A stretch of DNA of 64,000 nt from Nocardioides sp. Soil774 (GTDB lineage Bacteria > Actinomycetota > Actinomycetes > Propionibacteriales > Nocardioidaceae). The notes under the pieces were generated by a model. That model did no database searches. It had not been told where the DNA came from and worked only from the letters and a program-made list of their open reading frames with translations. The stretch lies in assembly GCF_001428125.1 (NCBI RefSeq), contig NZ_LMSM01000007.1:220840-284839 (forward strand), written 5' to 3'. How positions within the stretch are numbered: position 1 is the first letter of the stretch; each line of letters opens with the position of its first letter. A program made the translations under genes and the position numbers. This document shows positions 42,150 through 50,054 of the stretch, in pieces.

Positions 42150-43270
42150 CACCCCGCCTGGCCCTCCCCTCGCTGGCGCTGGTGCTGGGCGCGGCCACCG
42201 GGTGCGCCGGGACCACCTCCGAGCCGGTGCCCCGCACGACGCAGCCCACCGATCTCGCGAGCCAGCCCACCCCGAGCGACGAGCCGGCCGGCGAGCCCGG
42301 CGACGCGCCCCGCGCGGTCGACACGCTCGTCGACCGGCTCGAGGTGCCGTGGGGCGTGGACTTCCTGCCGGACGGCTCCGGCGTGGTGACCGAACGGACG
42401 AGCGGGCGGGTCCTGCGCGTCGCGGCCGACGGCACGACGAGCACCCTCGGCGTCATCACCGCAGCCGTGCCGCAGGGCGAGGCAGGGCTCCTCGGCGTCG
42501 CGGTCTCCCCGGACTTCGAGGACGACCGGACGCTGTTCTTCTACCTCACGAGCAGCTCCGACAACCGCGTGGTCCGTGCCGAGCTGGACGGTTCGAGCCT
42601 CGGCCCGCCCACGGTCGTGCTCGACGGCATCCCCGCGGGCTTCATCCACGACGGCGGCCGCATCGCCTTCGGTCCCGACGGCTACCTCTACGTCACCACC
42701 GGCGAGACCGGCGACCCCAGCCTCGCGCAGGACCCCGACAGCCTGGCCGGCAAGATCCTGCGGATCACGACCGACGGCGACCCCGCACCAGGCAACCCCG
42801 ACCCCGACTCCCCCGTGTGGTCGCTGGGCCACCGCAACGTCCAGGGCCTCGCGTGGGACGACCAGGGTCGCCTGTGGGCCTCGGAGTTCGGCGACTCGAC
42901 GTGGGACGAGCTCAACCTGATCGAGAAGGGCGGCAACTACGGCTGGCCCGAGGTCGAGGGCAGCGGCGGCGCGCCGGACTACGTCGACCCCCAGCTCGTG
43001 TGGCCGGTGGAGGAGGCCTCCCCCAGCGGGTTGGCGTACGCCGACGGCCGGCTCTGGATGGCGGGGCTGCGGGGTCGACGCCTGTGGCGCATCGACGTCT
43101 CCGCGGACGGCCGGGCGTCGCACCCGACGGCATGGTTCACCGAGGACTACGGGCGCCTGCGCACCGTGGCCACCGCCCCGGACGGCCGGCTGTGGGTGAC
43201 CACGTCCAACCGGGACGGTCGCGGTGAGCCGACGCCCGAGGACGACCGGATCGTGGTCGTCGAGCCCTGA
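42146..43270 (+). CDS. PQQ-dependent sugar dehydrogenase-like lipoprotein
   Basis: 374-residue exported protein with a lipobox-type signal ending VLGAATGC. The mature chain is a six-bladed GSDH/aldose sugar dehydrogenase propeller. Typical elements are VPWGVDFLPDG, EAGLLGVAVSPDF, the catalytic-histidine segment IHDGGRIAFGPDGYLYVTTG, GHRNVQGLAWDDQGRLW and the EFGDSTWDELNLI segment. Whether it binds PQQ cannot be told from sequence. It overlaps the EamA gene and converges on the ECF transporter operon. Confidence 0.88.
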   Translation: MTPRLALPSLALVLGAATGCAGTTSEPVPRTTQPTDLASQPTPSDEPAGEPGDAPRAVDTLVDRLEVPWGVDFLPDGSGVVTERTSGRVLRVAADGTTSTLGVITAAVPQGEAGLLGVAVSPDFEDDRTLFFYLTSSSDNRVVRAELDGSSLGPPTVVLDGIPAGFIHDGGRIAFGPDGYLYVTTGETGDPSLAQDPDSLAGKILRITTDGDPAPGNPDPDSPVWSLGHRNVQGLAWDDQGRLWASEFGDSTWDELNLIEKGGNYGWPEVEGSGGAPDYVDPQLVWPVEEASPSGLAYADGRLWMAGLRGRRLWRIDVSADGRASHPTAWFTEDYGRLRTVATAPDGRLWVTTSNRDGRGEPTPEDDRIVVVEP

Positions 43271-43301
43271 GCCCGGTCGACCCGGACTCGGTCCGGCTCA
43301 G
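43267..43301. terminator. Possible bidirectional terminator
   Basis: CTGAGCC (43267-43273) pairs with GGCTCAG (43295-43301), with a second stem CGGAC/GTCCG (43283-43287 with 43291-43295) competing with it. It spans both stop codons of two convergent genes. Confidence 0.4.
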
Positions 43302-44125
43302 CCCGGACGGACCACCGCGCGCCGCGCCGCCCGGCGCAGCGTGGTGAGGATCGCGGGGCCGAGCACCACGATCGCGATCCCCGTGGTGACCGCACGGCCG
43401 GTGTCCCACCCGCCGGTCGAGGTGAGCAGCGTGTAGACGAGGAACCGGTGCGCGTTGTCGAGCACCGGGGCGCCCGCGACGTAGGACAGCGAGCCCTCGT
43501 GGCCGGGCACCACGATGCCGAGGGCGAAGGGCCAGAAGCTGAGGTTCATCAGCAGCCCGAAGAGGTACGACGCGACGACCGCGTAGGCGACCAGCATCGC
43601 GATCTCGGCGCGGCCGCCCACCCGTCGCGGCAGCAGGCCTGCGCCCATGCCGACCCACGCCGAGCAGATCATCTGGAACGGCAACCACGGACCCACGCCC
43701 GCGGTGAGCAGCGCCGAGGCGAACAACGAGGTGCAGCCCAGCACGAAGCCGAACCCCGCCCCGAACACCCGCCCGCCCAGCACCAGCAGGAAGAACACGA
43801 GCTCGATGCCGGCGGTGCCAGCACCGAGGCCGCGCATCACGGCGTTGACGGCGGACAGCACGCCCAGGACCGCCAGCACCCGGGAGTCCATGCCGCCCTC
43901 CCCCATCTCAGCGAGGACGACGACCACCACGAGGGGCAGCAGGAAGAGGAAGAGGAACGGCGGCTCGACCCGCTCGCCGGGCTGCGCCTCGAGCAGCAGC
44001 GGCCAGCAGAGCATCATGAGCCCGGCGAGCGAGGCCAGGACGAGGACGGCTGCGGTGCGGGGGCCGATGGGCAGGGCGACGCCGGTGGGGGCGCCGGCAC
44101 GGCTGCTGTCCTGCACGGTGCTCAC
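43298..44125 (-). CDS. ECF transporter S component (predicted cobalamin-specific)
   Basis: 275-residue membrane protein with about six to seven hydrophobic segments. Features of ECF S components include small-residue-rich TM1 and the GLGAGTAGIELVFFLLVLGGRVFGAGFG segment, which is read in two pieces here: GLGAGTAGIELVFF and VFGAGFGFVLG. It is the last gene of an operon that begins with a cobalamin riboswitch, so cobalamin or a precursor is the likely substrate; this is inference from context. GTG start overlaps the ATPase stop by 4 nt. Confidence 0.85.
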   Translation of the reverse strand: MSTVQDSSRAGAPTGVALPIGPRTAAVLVLASLAGLMMLCWPLLLEAQPGERVEPPFLFLFLLPLVVVVVLAEMGEGGMDSRVLAVLGVLSAVNAVMRGLGAGTAGIELVFFLLVLGGRVFGAGFGFVLGCTSLFASALLTAGVGPWLPFQMICSAWVGMGAGLLPRRVGGRAEIAMLVAYAVVASYLFGLLMNLSFWPFALGIVVPGHEGSLSYVAGAPVLDNAHRFLVYTLLTSTGGWDTGRAVTTGIAIVVLGPAILTTLRRAARRAVVRPG

Positions 44126-45717
44126 GCTGCGCCACCTCCCGCCAGCGCGGTGGCGACGTCCTCCACGACGAGCCAGGGAGCGCCCAGCACCTTGGTGACC
44201 TGCGGGGCGTAGGACGGCGACTCGGCGAGCACCCGCTGCGGCGGTCCGCTGGAGACGATCTCCCCCTCGGCCAGCACCTGCACGTCGTCGGCGACGTGCG
44301 CGGCGAACTCGACGTCGTGCGTGGCGAGCAGGACCGCACGGCCGTCGCGGGCGAGGTCCGCCACGATCCGCGCGAGCTCCGCCTTGCCGGCGTAGTCGAG
44401 GCCACGGGTGGGCTCGTCGAGCAGCACCACCGGCGGGCGCGCGCAGAGCACGATCGCCAGGGCGAGCGCGAGCCGCTGGCCCTCGGAGAGGTCGCGCGGG
44501 TGGGTGGTGTCGACGATGCCCGGGGCGAGCCGGTCGAGGAGTCCGCGGCAGGTGCCGGGGGCGGCATCAGCGCCGGCGTCGGCGGCCGCGCACTCCTCCG
44601 CGACCGTCTCGAGGTAGAGCAGGTCGGCGGCGGTCTGCGGCACGAGCCCGACGTGCGTACGCCGCTGCGCCGGCGCGAGCGCGGCCGGGTCGTCACCGTC
44701 CACGTCCACCGTCCCCGAGCGTCGCCGCCCGGAGCCCTGCAGCGCCCAGATGAGGCTGGACTTGCCCGAGCCGTTGCGTCCCATCAGGACGGTGACCTGT
44801 CCGGCCGAGAGGGTCAGGTCGACCTCGCGGACCGCGACGTGGGCGCCGTGGACGACCGTCACCCCGCGCGCGGTGAGCCGCGGCTCGCGTGACCGGACCG
44901 GCCGCGGGGCCGGCGGCGCGAGGGCGGGCAGCGACCGGGCCGCCCTGCGCGCGTCACGGACGGTCAGCGGGAGGGGCTCCCAACCGGCGAGCCGGCCCAG
45001 CTCGACGAGCGGAGGGGCGACGGGCGAGTCGGCGAGCACCTGCTGCGGGTCGCCGACGCGGATGCCGCCGTCGCCGGTGACCAGCGCGATCCGGTCGGCG
45101 AACGGCACCACGCGCTCGAGCCGGTGCTCGGCCAGGACCACGGTCAGGCCGAGGTCGTGCACCAGCCGGGTGATGGTGGCCAGGACGTCCTCGGCGGCGG
45201 TGGGGTCGAGGGCGGAGGTGGGCTCGTCGAGGACGAGGACGCGCGGGTGCGTGGTGAGGACCGACCCGATCGCGACCCGCTGCTGCTGCCCGCCGGACAG
45301 GGTGCGCAGGTCCCGCGCGCGGAGGTCGGCGATCCCGAGGAGGTCGAGCGTCTCCTCGACGCGACGTCGCATCGTCTCGGGCGCCACTGCCAGCTGCTCC
45401 ATGCCGTAGGCCAGCTCCTCCTCGACCGTGTCGGTCACGAACCCCGCGAGCGGGTCCTGGCCGACGTAGCCCACGAGGTGGGCCCGCTCGCGCGGCGGTT
45501 GCTCCACGATGCTGACGCCGTCGAGCAGCACGTCGCCGGTGAGGACCCCGCCGGTGAAGCGGGGCACGAGACCGGTCACGACGCCGAGGAGGGTGGACTT
45601 GCCGACGCCGGTGCGCCCGGCGACGAGCACGAGCTCGCCCTCCTCGAGCGTGAGGTCGACATCGCGCAGCACGTCGTGCCCGTCGTAGCGCAGGCCGACG
45701 CCTCGCAGCTCGATCAT
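44122..45717 (-). CDS. ECF transporter ATPase, A and A' domains fused
   Basis: 531-residue protein with two ABC ATPase domains. Domain 1 (1-255) has Walker A GRTGVGKST, signature LSGGQQQRVA and Walker B LVLDEPTSALD. Domain 2 (about 285-530) has Walker A GRNGSGKSS, signature LSEGQRLALA and Walker B VVLLDEPTRGLD, plus an ATHDVEFAA H-loop. Both ATP sites look intact. Such fused EcfA-A' proteins power ECF importers. Its ATG overlaps the EcfT stop, and its own stop overlaps the S gene. Confidence 0.93.
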   Translation of the reverse strand: MIELRGVGLRYDGHDVLRDVDLTLEEGELVLVAGRTGVGKSTLLGVVTGLVPRFTGGVLTGDVLLDGVSIVEQPPRERAHLVGYVGQDPLAGFVTDTVEEELAYGMEQLAVAPETMRRRVEETLDLLGIADLRARDLRTLSGGQQQRVAIGSVLTTHPRVLVLDEPTSALDPTAAEDVLATITRLVHDLGLTVVLAEHRLERVVPFADRIALVTGDGGIRVGDPQQVLADSPVAPPLVELGRLAGWEPLPLTVRDARRAARSLPALAPPAPRPVRSREPRLTARGVTVVHGAHVAVREVDLTLSAGQVTVLMGRNGSGKSSLIWALQGSGRRRSGTVDVDGDDPAALAPAQRRTHVGLVPQTAADLLYLETVAEECAAADAGADAAPGTCRGLLDRLAPGIVDTTHPRDLSEGQRLALALAIVLCARPPVVLLDEPTRGLDYAGKAELARIVADLARDGRAVLLATHDVEFAAHVADDVQVLAEGEIVSSGPPQRVLAESPSYAPQVTKVLGAPWLVVEDVATALAGGGAA

Positions 45718-46826
45718 GCGACCACCTCCTGCCGCGCGACCGCGCTCGCCGGCACCGGGGTCGCGAGCGCGGGCACGGCACCGAGGACGCCGACGACCAG
45801 CGCGAGCGGGGAGAGGTAGGGCGCGAGGTCGACGCCCGGGTAGGCGACGACGACCTGGGTGTGGGCGACCCACCAGCCGAGGAGGGCGACCACGAGGCCG
45901 GTCGCGACCGTTACGAGCTCGGGTGCGCGCCAGGGATCGGGGCGGTAGCGCGTGCGGTGGACGCGACGGCCGGCGCTGGCCATGCCCAGGACGGCGGTCG
46001 CGAGGCCGGCTCCGAGCATCGGCAGGGCCAGCACCCGCGGCGCGGTCGGGTCCAGCCAGGCATAGGTGCCGACGCAGATCCCGAGCAGCGCCAGCAGCAG
46101 CAGCGACCCGGTGACACGCCGCTCGCGCGGGGTCGCTTCCCCGGAGCGGCCGTAGCCGCGGGTGTCCATGCCCGCGGCGAGCGAGAGGGAGCGTTCGAGG
46201 GCGTCCTCGAGGACCGGCACGAGGAACCGGCGCAGTCGGCCCACCCCGGAGGTCGCCCCACCCCGCAGTGCCTGGGCGGCGCGCACCCGCCGGGCGCTGT
46301 CGGCGAGCTGCGGGAAGATCGTGACGGCCATGACGAGCGCGGTGCCGATCTCGTAGAGCGCGGGCGGCACCGTGGCCAGGAGGCGCTTGGGGTTGGCGAG
46401 CGAGTTCGCCGCCCCGACGCAGAGGATGATCGCGGCGAGCCGGAGGCCGTCGTACAACCCGGCCAGCAGCGCCTCGCGCGTCACCGGCCCGAGCAGGCGG
46501 ATCCCGGCGGCCCAGTCGGGCAGCGGCACCTCGGGCAGGTCGAGCAGCACGTGGCCGATCTCCTGGCCGCCGAAGACGATGCGGAAGACCACGCGCAGCA
46601 CGACCGTCAGCACGGCCAGCATCACGTAGAGCCGGAACGAGCGTCCGAAGGGGTGACCGGACCGGCGCGCCATGACCACCACTGTCGCCGACCCCATGAC
46701 GAGGAGCAGCAGCAGGGGGTTCGTCGTCAGGCTCGCCGCGGTGGCCAGCCCGATCGCCCAGGACCACCAGGCGAGCGGGTGCAGGTCACGCGGCAAGCCC
46801 GACAGGGGCGCGGCCGGTCCGGTCAC
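45714..46826 (-). CDS. ecfT: ECF transporter T (transmembrane coupling) component
   Basis: 370-residue membrane protein with about eight hydrophobic segments. The cytoplasmic coupling motifs AQALRGGATSG and DTRGYGRSGEA are the two Ala-Arg-Gly-type signatures that contact the ATPases. GTG start at 46826, 6 nt after the stop of the surface-protein gene. With the A-A' and S genes it makes a complete group I ECF transporter. Confidence 0.93.
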   Translation of the reverse strand: MTGPAAPLSGLPRDLHPLAWWSWAIGLATAASLTTNPLLLLLVMGSATVVVMARRSGHPFGRSFRLYVMLAVLTVVLRVVFRIVFGGQEIGHVLLDLPEVPLPDWAAGIRLLGPVTREALLAGLYDGLRLAAIILCVGAANSLANPKRLLATVPPALYEIGTALVMAVTIFPQLADSARRVRAAQALRGGATSGVGRLRRFLVPVLEDALERSLSLAAGMDTRGYGRSGEATPRERRVTGSLLLLALLGICVGTYAWLDPTAPRVLALPMLGAGLATAVLGMASAGRRVHRTRYRPDPWRAPELVTVATGLVVALLGWWVAHTQVVVAYPGVDLAPYLSPLALVVGVLGAVPALATPVPASAVARQEVVA

Positions 46827-46832
46827 GGCGCG

Positions 46833-47876
46833 TCAGACCCCCCGTCTGCGACGCGCCACGAGGCCACTGACCGCGATCGCGATCGCGAGCAGGGCCACGA
46901 CTGTCCAGGTGACCGCGGCGGGCACCCGGGAGGGCTCCTCGGCGCCCGCGGAGGCGGGGTCTGCCCCGATGTCCGCCGCGCTGGCCCCTGAGTCGCTGGG
47001 CGACTCAACGCCCGAGTCGGGGTCGGCGCTCGCCGATGAGTCGCTGGGCGACTCAGGTGTCTTCGAGCGGTCCTCCGAGTCCTGCGCGGCCGCCTTCTTG
47101 CGCCGTGAGTCGCTGAGCGACTCAGGGGCCAGTGGCGTCCCGGACGCGCTCGGCGAGCCCGGCGGCGCCGTCTCCGGCGACGCGCTCGGGGAGGTCGACG
47201 CGCTCGATCCACCCGACGGCTTCGAGGTGGGGCTCGAGGACGGCGACGGGCTGGACGTCCCCGACGAGGAGCCGGACGTCGACGTCGTCGGGGCCGACGT
47301 CGGGGTGGGGCTCGACGACGACGTGGGCGAGGACGTGGGCGAGGAGGTGGGCGAGGAGGTGGGTGACGGGCTCGGCGAGGCCGAGGCCGTCACCGGAGCC
47401 GCGACACCGGGGGGCACGCTCGCGCCTGCTGCCCGGTCCTGCTGCCACGACCAGCCGACCGACCCGCCCGCCGGGACGGTCAGCGAGCCGACGCCGTAGG
47501 ACGAGTAGGTCCACGACGACTTCGTGCCGTCGGCCCACCAGAGGCCCCAGTAGGCGTTCGACGGGGAGGCGTTGACGCACGGGTCGCTGGTCGGGACGCC
47601 GTTGACGCGGCACACGAAGCCGGGCTGGCGGGTGGCGTAGGTCAGGCCCACGCCGACCGAGGCGAAGACCGCCGCGGCGCTCTTTCCCCCGCCGTCGGCC
47701 GAGCAGGCGGTGACGATCCCGCCGCCCAGCTCGCGGTAGTCGACGACCACGCTCACGCCGCCGGCCGAGGTGCAGGTGGCTGCACCGGCCGCCGGGGCGG
47801 ACGCGAGTGCGAGCCCCGGGCCGGCCACCAGCATCAGCAGCGCGGCGAGGAGGTGGCGCAGCGTGGACGGGGTCAT
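46833..47876 (-). CDS. Cell-surface DUF4430-like (transcobalamin beta-domain-like) protein
   Basis: 347-residue exported protein. Signal peptide 1-33, then a small Cys-containing beta domain (34-146) with YWGLWWADGTKSSWTYSSYG and LTVPAGGSVGWSW, which resembles DUF4430, the fold of the C-terminal domain of transcobalamin and intrinsic factor. Residues 160-315 are a long Ser/Thr/Pro-rich stalk, then a membrane segment (321-341) and ARRRR, so it is anchored with the domain outside. The stalk carries three palindromic repeats (46989-47124). The ATG overlaps the stop of the barrel gene, placing it in the riboswitch operon. Confidence 0.8.
   Translation of the reverse strand: MTPSTLRHLLAALLMLVAGPGLALASAPAAGAATCTSAGGVSVVVDYRELGGGIVTACSADGGGKSAAAVFASVGVGLTYATRQPGFVCRVNGVPTSDPCVNASPSNAYWGLWWADGTKSSWTYSSYGVGSLTVPAGGSVGWSWQQDRAAGASVPPGVAAPVTASASPSPSPTSSPTSSPTSSPTSSSSPTPTSAPTTSTSGSSSGTSSPSPSSSPTSKPSGGSSASTSPSASPETAPPGSPSASGTPLAPESLSDSRRKKAAAQDSEDRSKTPESPSDSSASADPDSGVESPSDSGASAADIGADPASAGAEEPSRVPAAVTWTVVALLAIAIAVSGLVARRRRGV
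46989..47124. repeat. Three in-frame copies of the palindrome TGAGTCGC-N3-GCGACTCA
   Basis: Copies at 46989-47007, 47037-47055 (both loop TGG) and 47106-47124 (loop TGA). All three are read in the same frame on the minus strand as ESPSDS or ESLSDS (residues 252-257, 275-280 and 291-296 of the surface protein). The flanking sequence differs, so this is not simple tandem duplication. A fourth, identical core lies at 39399-39417. Confidence 0.9.
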
Positions 47877-49741
47877 CGCAGCGTCACCCGCGCCGATCCC
47901 GAGCGCAGCTTCGGGAACTGCCCGAGGGCGCGGACCCGCACCGAGTCACGGCCGGTCGGCAGCGCGACCTTGGCCACGAACCGACCGGCGTCGGTCGCGC
48001 GACCCTTGGCGAGCACCTTGCCAGCGACGACGACACGGACCTTCTCCCCCGCGGCGAGGCGCCGCACGACCACGCGGGTGCGCGGTCCGTCGGAGGCGCG
48101 AGCGGCGACCTTGAGCCTCGCGCGGCCCAGCACCCGGGTGGTGTCGCTGACGCGGCCGTCGGCCCCGGTGAGGACGTACGCCGCAGTGGTGGTCGTCGCC
48201 GGCAGGGTGACGGTGCGCGTGAGGGCGCCGTCGGACCCCGCGACGACCGTGACCCCGGTGAGGCCCGGACCGCTGAGGACGAAGCGTGCGCCCGGAGCGG
48301 CGCCGACGACCTCGAGCGCCGCGCGCGAGCCGGCCTTGCGGAAGCCGGCAGGGCCGGAGATGCGCACGCCCGCGACCGAGCCTGCAGCCGCGGCCGACGT
48401 CACCGCGACGGTGTGGGTGGCGACGCCGTCACGACCGGACAGCGCGTACGTCGCCGCTCCCGCCGTGGCGGGCAGGGTGACCTTGGCCGACAGCGTGCCG
48501 TCGGTCCCGACCACCACCGTGCGGCTCCCGCTGATGCCGGGGCCGCTGAGGCAGAACCGCTCGCCGATCTTCGCGCCGGTGGCGGTCAGGGTCGCGGTGG
48601 TGCCGGGCTCGGTGCCCGTCGACGACACCGTGAGTGCGCGGGCCGAGCCGCGGAGGTGGGTGAGGCCGGCGACGGCCTGGACCGTCGCGCGCCACCACTG
48701 GTCGCGCGTGGCGTCGGTGATGCCGGAGGTGGTGGCGGCCGACATCGCGCCGGCGTCGTAGGCGAGGGCGCCCTCCTCGTCGGTGAGCGGCGAGCCCGAG
48801 GCCTGCGGGCCGACCTGGAGGCCGGCCACCCACTCGGCGGCACGGCCGGCCTGGTCGCAGCGACCGCCGGCGGCCAGCGCGCTCGCGGCCAGTCCGGTGC
48901 TGTTGGTGTTGGAGTCGGGCGTGTAGGCGCTGCCGACGAAGGACCCGTCGGGCCGCTGGGTGCCCTGCAGCCAGGCCACCGCGCGCTCGATGGCCGCGTC
49001 GACCCGTGCCGGGCGCGGCGACACGGCCGCGAGCTGGGCCACGACGAACGCGGTGGCGTCGGTGTCGGTGCCGTCGACGCCCTCGGTGCAGGACTGGTCG
49101 GCAGCGGCGGGGTCGGCGTTGAAGAAGACGCGGAAGAAGCCCGACGAGCACTGCTGCCGGAGCAGGAAGTCCGTGACCGGGGCGGCGCTGGAGGAGCCCG
49201 CCGCGGCGAGGCCGCGCGCGGCCAGGGCCTGCCCGAACGAGTTGGCGTAGTCCGGCCCGCCGAGCTGGTCGGCGAGGCGGCCCGCGCTGGGGCCGGAGGC
49301 GATGACGCGGTCCTCGACCTGCTGGACGAGGTCGAAGCCGCCGTAGGCACGAGCATCCGCGCCGGAGACCTGGGCGAACACCAGCGCCTTGGCGAAGGAG
49401 CCGGAGTAGAGGTCGTTCGGCGAGCCGTAGTCGACGCCCGTGGCATAGCTGGCGACCTTGGTGGACATGGCCTGGCGGATCTGGCGCACCAGCGCCTGGT
49501 CACCGCCGACCTCGTCCAAGCTGATGCCGATGTCGAGCGTCAGGCCGAAGTCGTCGAACCCGCCGTAGTTGGGGTTGTGGATGATGCCGTCGGTGAGCTG
49601 GGTGGCCAGCCACCCGGTGCCGGCGCGGGCGGCGGCGGGTGCCGGCACGTCGGTGGCGGCCTGCGCCGACGACGCGAGCAGCGGCGGAGCCAGGAGCGAC
49701 GCGGCGACCGTCAGGGCGAGGCCCGACAGGGAGATCTTCAT
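47873..49741 (-). CDS. Secreted alpha/alpha-barrel (transcobalamin/squalene-cyclase-like) protein
   Basis: 622-residue protein with a signal peptide (1-29) and a good ribosome-binding site (GGAAGG) before the ATG at 49741. Residues about 35-365 are repeated helical hairpins of the alpha/alpha-barrel type (prenyltransferase/squalene-oxidase repeat), with FLLRQQCSSGFFRVFF, SCTEGVDGTDTDATAF, GTQRPDGSFVG and NTNSTGLAASALAA. The same fold forms the alpha domain of transcobalamin. Three Ig-like domains follow (about 370-450, 455-540, 545-622). First gene of the B12-riboswitch operon; predicted role is cobalamin capture. No membrane anchor is visible. Confidence 0.82.
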   Translation of the reverse strand: MKISLSGLALTVAASLLAPPLLASSAQAATDVPAPAAARAGTGWLATQLTDGIIHNPNYGGFDDFGLTLDIGISLDEVGGDQALVRQIRQAMSTKVASYATGVDYGSPNDLYSGSFAKALVFAQVSGADARAYGGFDLVQQVEDRVIASGPSAGRLADQLGGPDYANSFGQALAARGLAAAGSSSAAPVTDFLLRQQCSSGFFRVFFNADPAAADQSCTEGVDGTDTDATAFVVAQLAAVSPRPARVDAAIERAVAWLQGTQRPDGSFVGSAYTPDSNTNSTGLAASALAAGGRCDQAGRAAEWVAGLQVGPQASGSPLTDEEGALAYDAGAMSAATTSGITDATRDQWWRATVQAVAGLTHLRGSARALTVSSTGTEPGTTATLTATGAKIGERFCLSGPGISGSRTVVVGTDGTLSAKVTLPATAGAATYALSGRDGVATHTVAVTSAAAAGSVAGVRISGPAGFRKAGSRAALEVVGAAPGARFVLSGPGLTGVTVVAGSDGALTRTVTLPATTTTAAYVLTGADGRVSDTTRVLGRARLKVAARASDGPRTRVVVRRLAAGEKVRVVVAGKVLAKGRATDAGRFVAKVALPTGRDSVRVRALGQFPKLRSGSARVTLR

Positions 49742-49800
49742 GTTTCCTTCCCTCGCTGCGACAACGAGGGAACGCGGCATGCGCCGCACTGCCCTCGCTG
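49742..49800 (-). promoter_or_regulatory. Riboswitch expression platform (Shine-Dalgarno sequestering)
   Basis: On the minus strand, CGAGGG (plus 49793-49798) and, nearer the ATG, a second CGAGGG (plus 49750-49755) compete for one CCCTCG (plus 49765-49770). The second copy runs into the ribosome-binding site GGAAGG. Pairing with the second copy would hide the site; pairing with the first, reinforced by a GCGGC-GCCGC stem (49774-49787), would free it. This suggests control of translation. Confidence 0.6.
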
Positions 49801-49836
49801 CATTCCTCGACAGCGATGGTGGTCATGACGCGTCGA

Positions 49837-49950
49837 GGCGGGTGTTCCGGCTCGCACGGGATCTCTCCCGTGCCTACGGTTGCGGGTCAGCGCCGGATTC
49901 GGACCGGCTTTCCCCACCTCGGGCGTGTGTGGTGCCGACCCGGACGGGTG
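49837..49950 (-). promoter_or_regulatory. Cobalamin (B12) riboswitch aptamer
   Basis: On the minus strand the core reads, in order, GGGGAA (49910-49915), a CCGG-rich stem with GUCCGAAUCCGG, GCUGACCCGCAACCGU (49876-49891), a variable hairpin with arms GCACGGG/CCCGTGC (49851-49875) and a B12 box GAGCCGGAACACCCGCC (49837-49853). Order and bases match the cobalamin riboswitch consensus. The outer stem toward 49950 is placed only approximately. Confidence 0.92.
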
Positions 49951-49989
49951 CGGCCCGAGCAGCCTAGTCCTGCCCGGCGCCCGGACGCA

Positions 49990-50036
49990 CCTCGGCCCGG
50001 CGCCACGAGATCAACTCTGTGGACGCCGGGCCGAGG
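49990..50036 (-). terminator. Strong hairpin terminator of the barrel paralogue
   Basis: 13-bp perfect stem, arm CCTCGGCCCGGCG (49990-50002) with 50024-50036, 21-nt loop, 18 bp after the stop of the gene at 50055. It separates that gene from the riboswitch operon. No U tract. Confidence 0.7.
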
Positions 50037-50054
50037 TCGGGTGGGACGGGTGGG

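Noticed and set aside
45718-46767. Upstream extension of the fused ATPase frame.
   Set aside because: It is an out-of-frame shadow of ecfT; the ABC domain starts at the ATG at 45717, which overlaps the ecfT stop.
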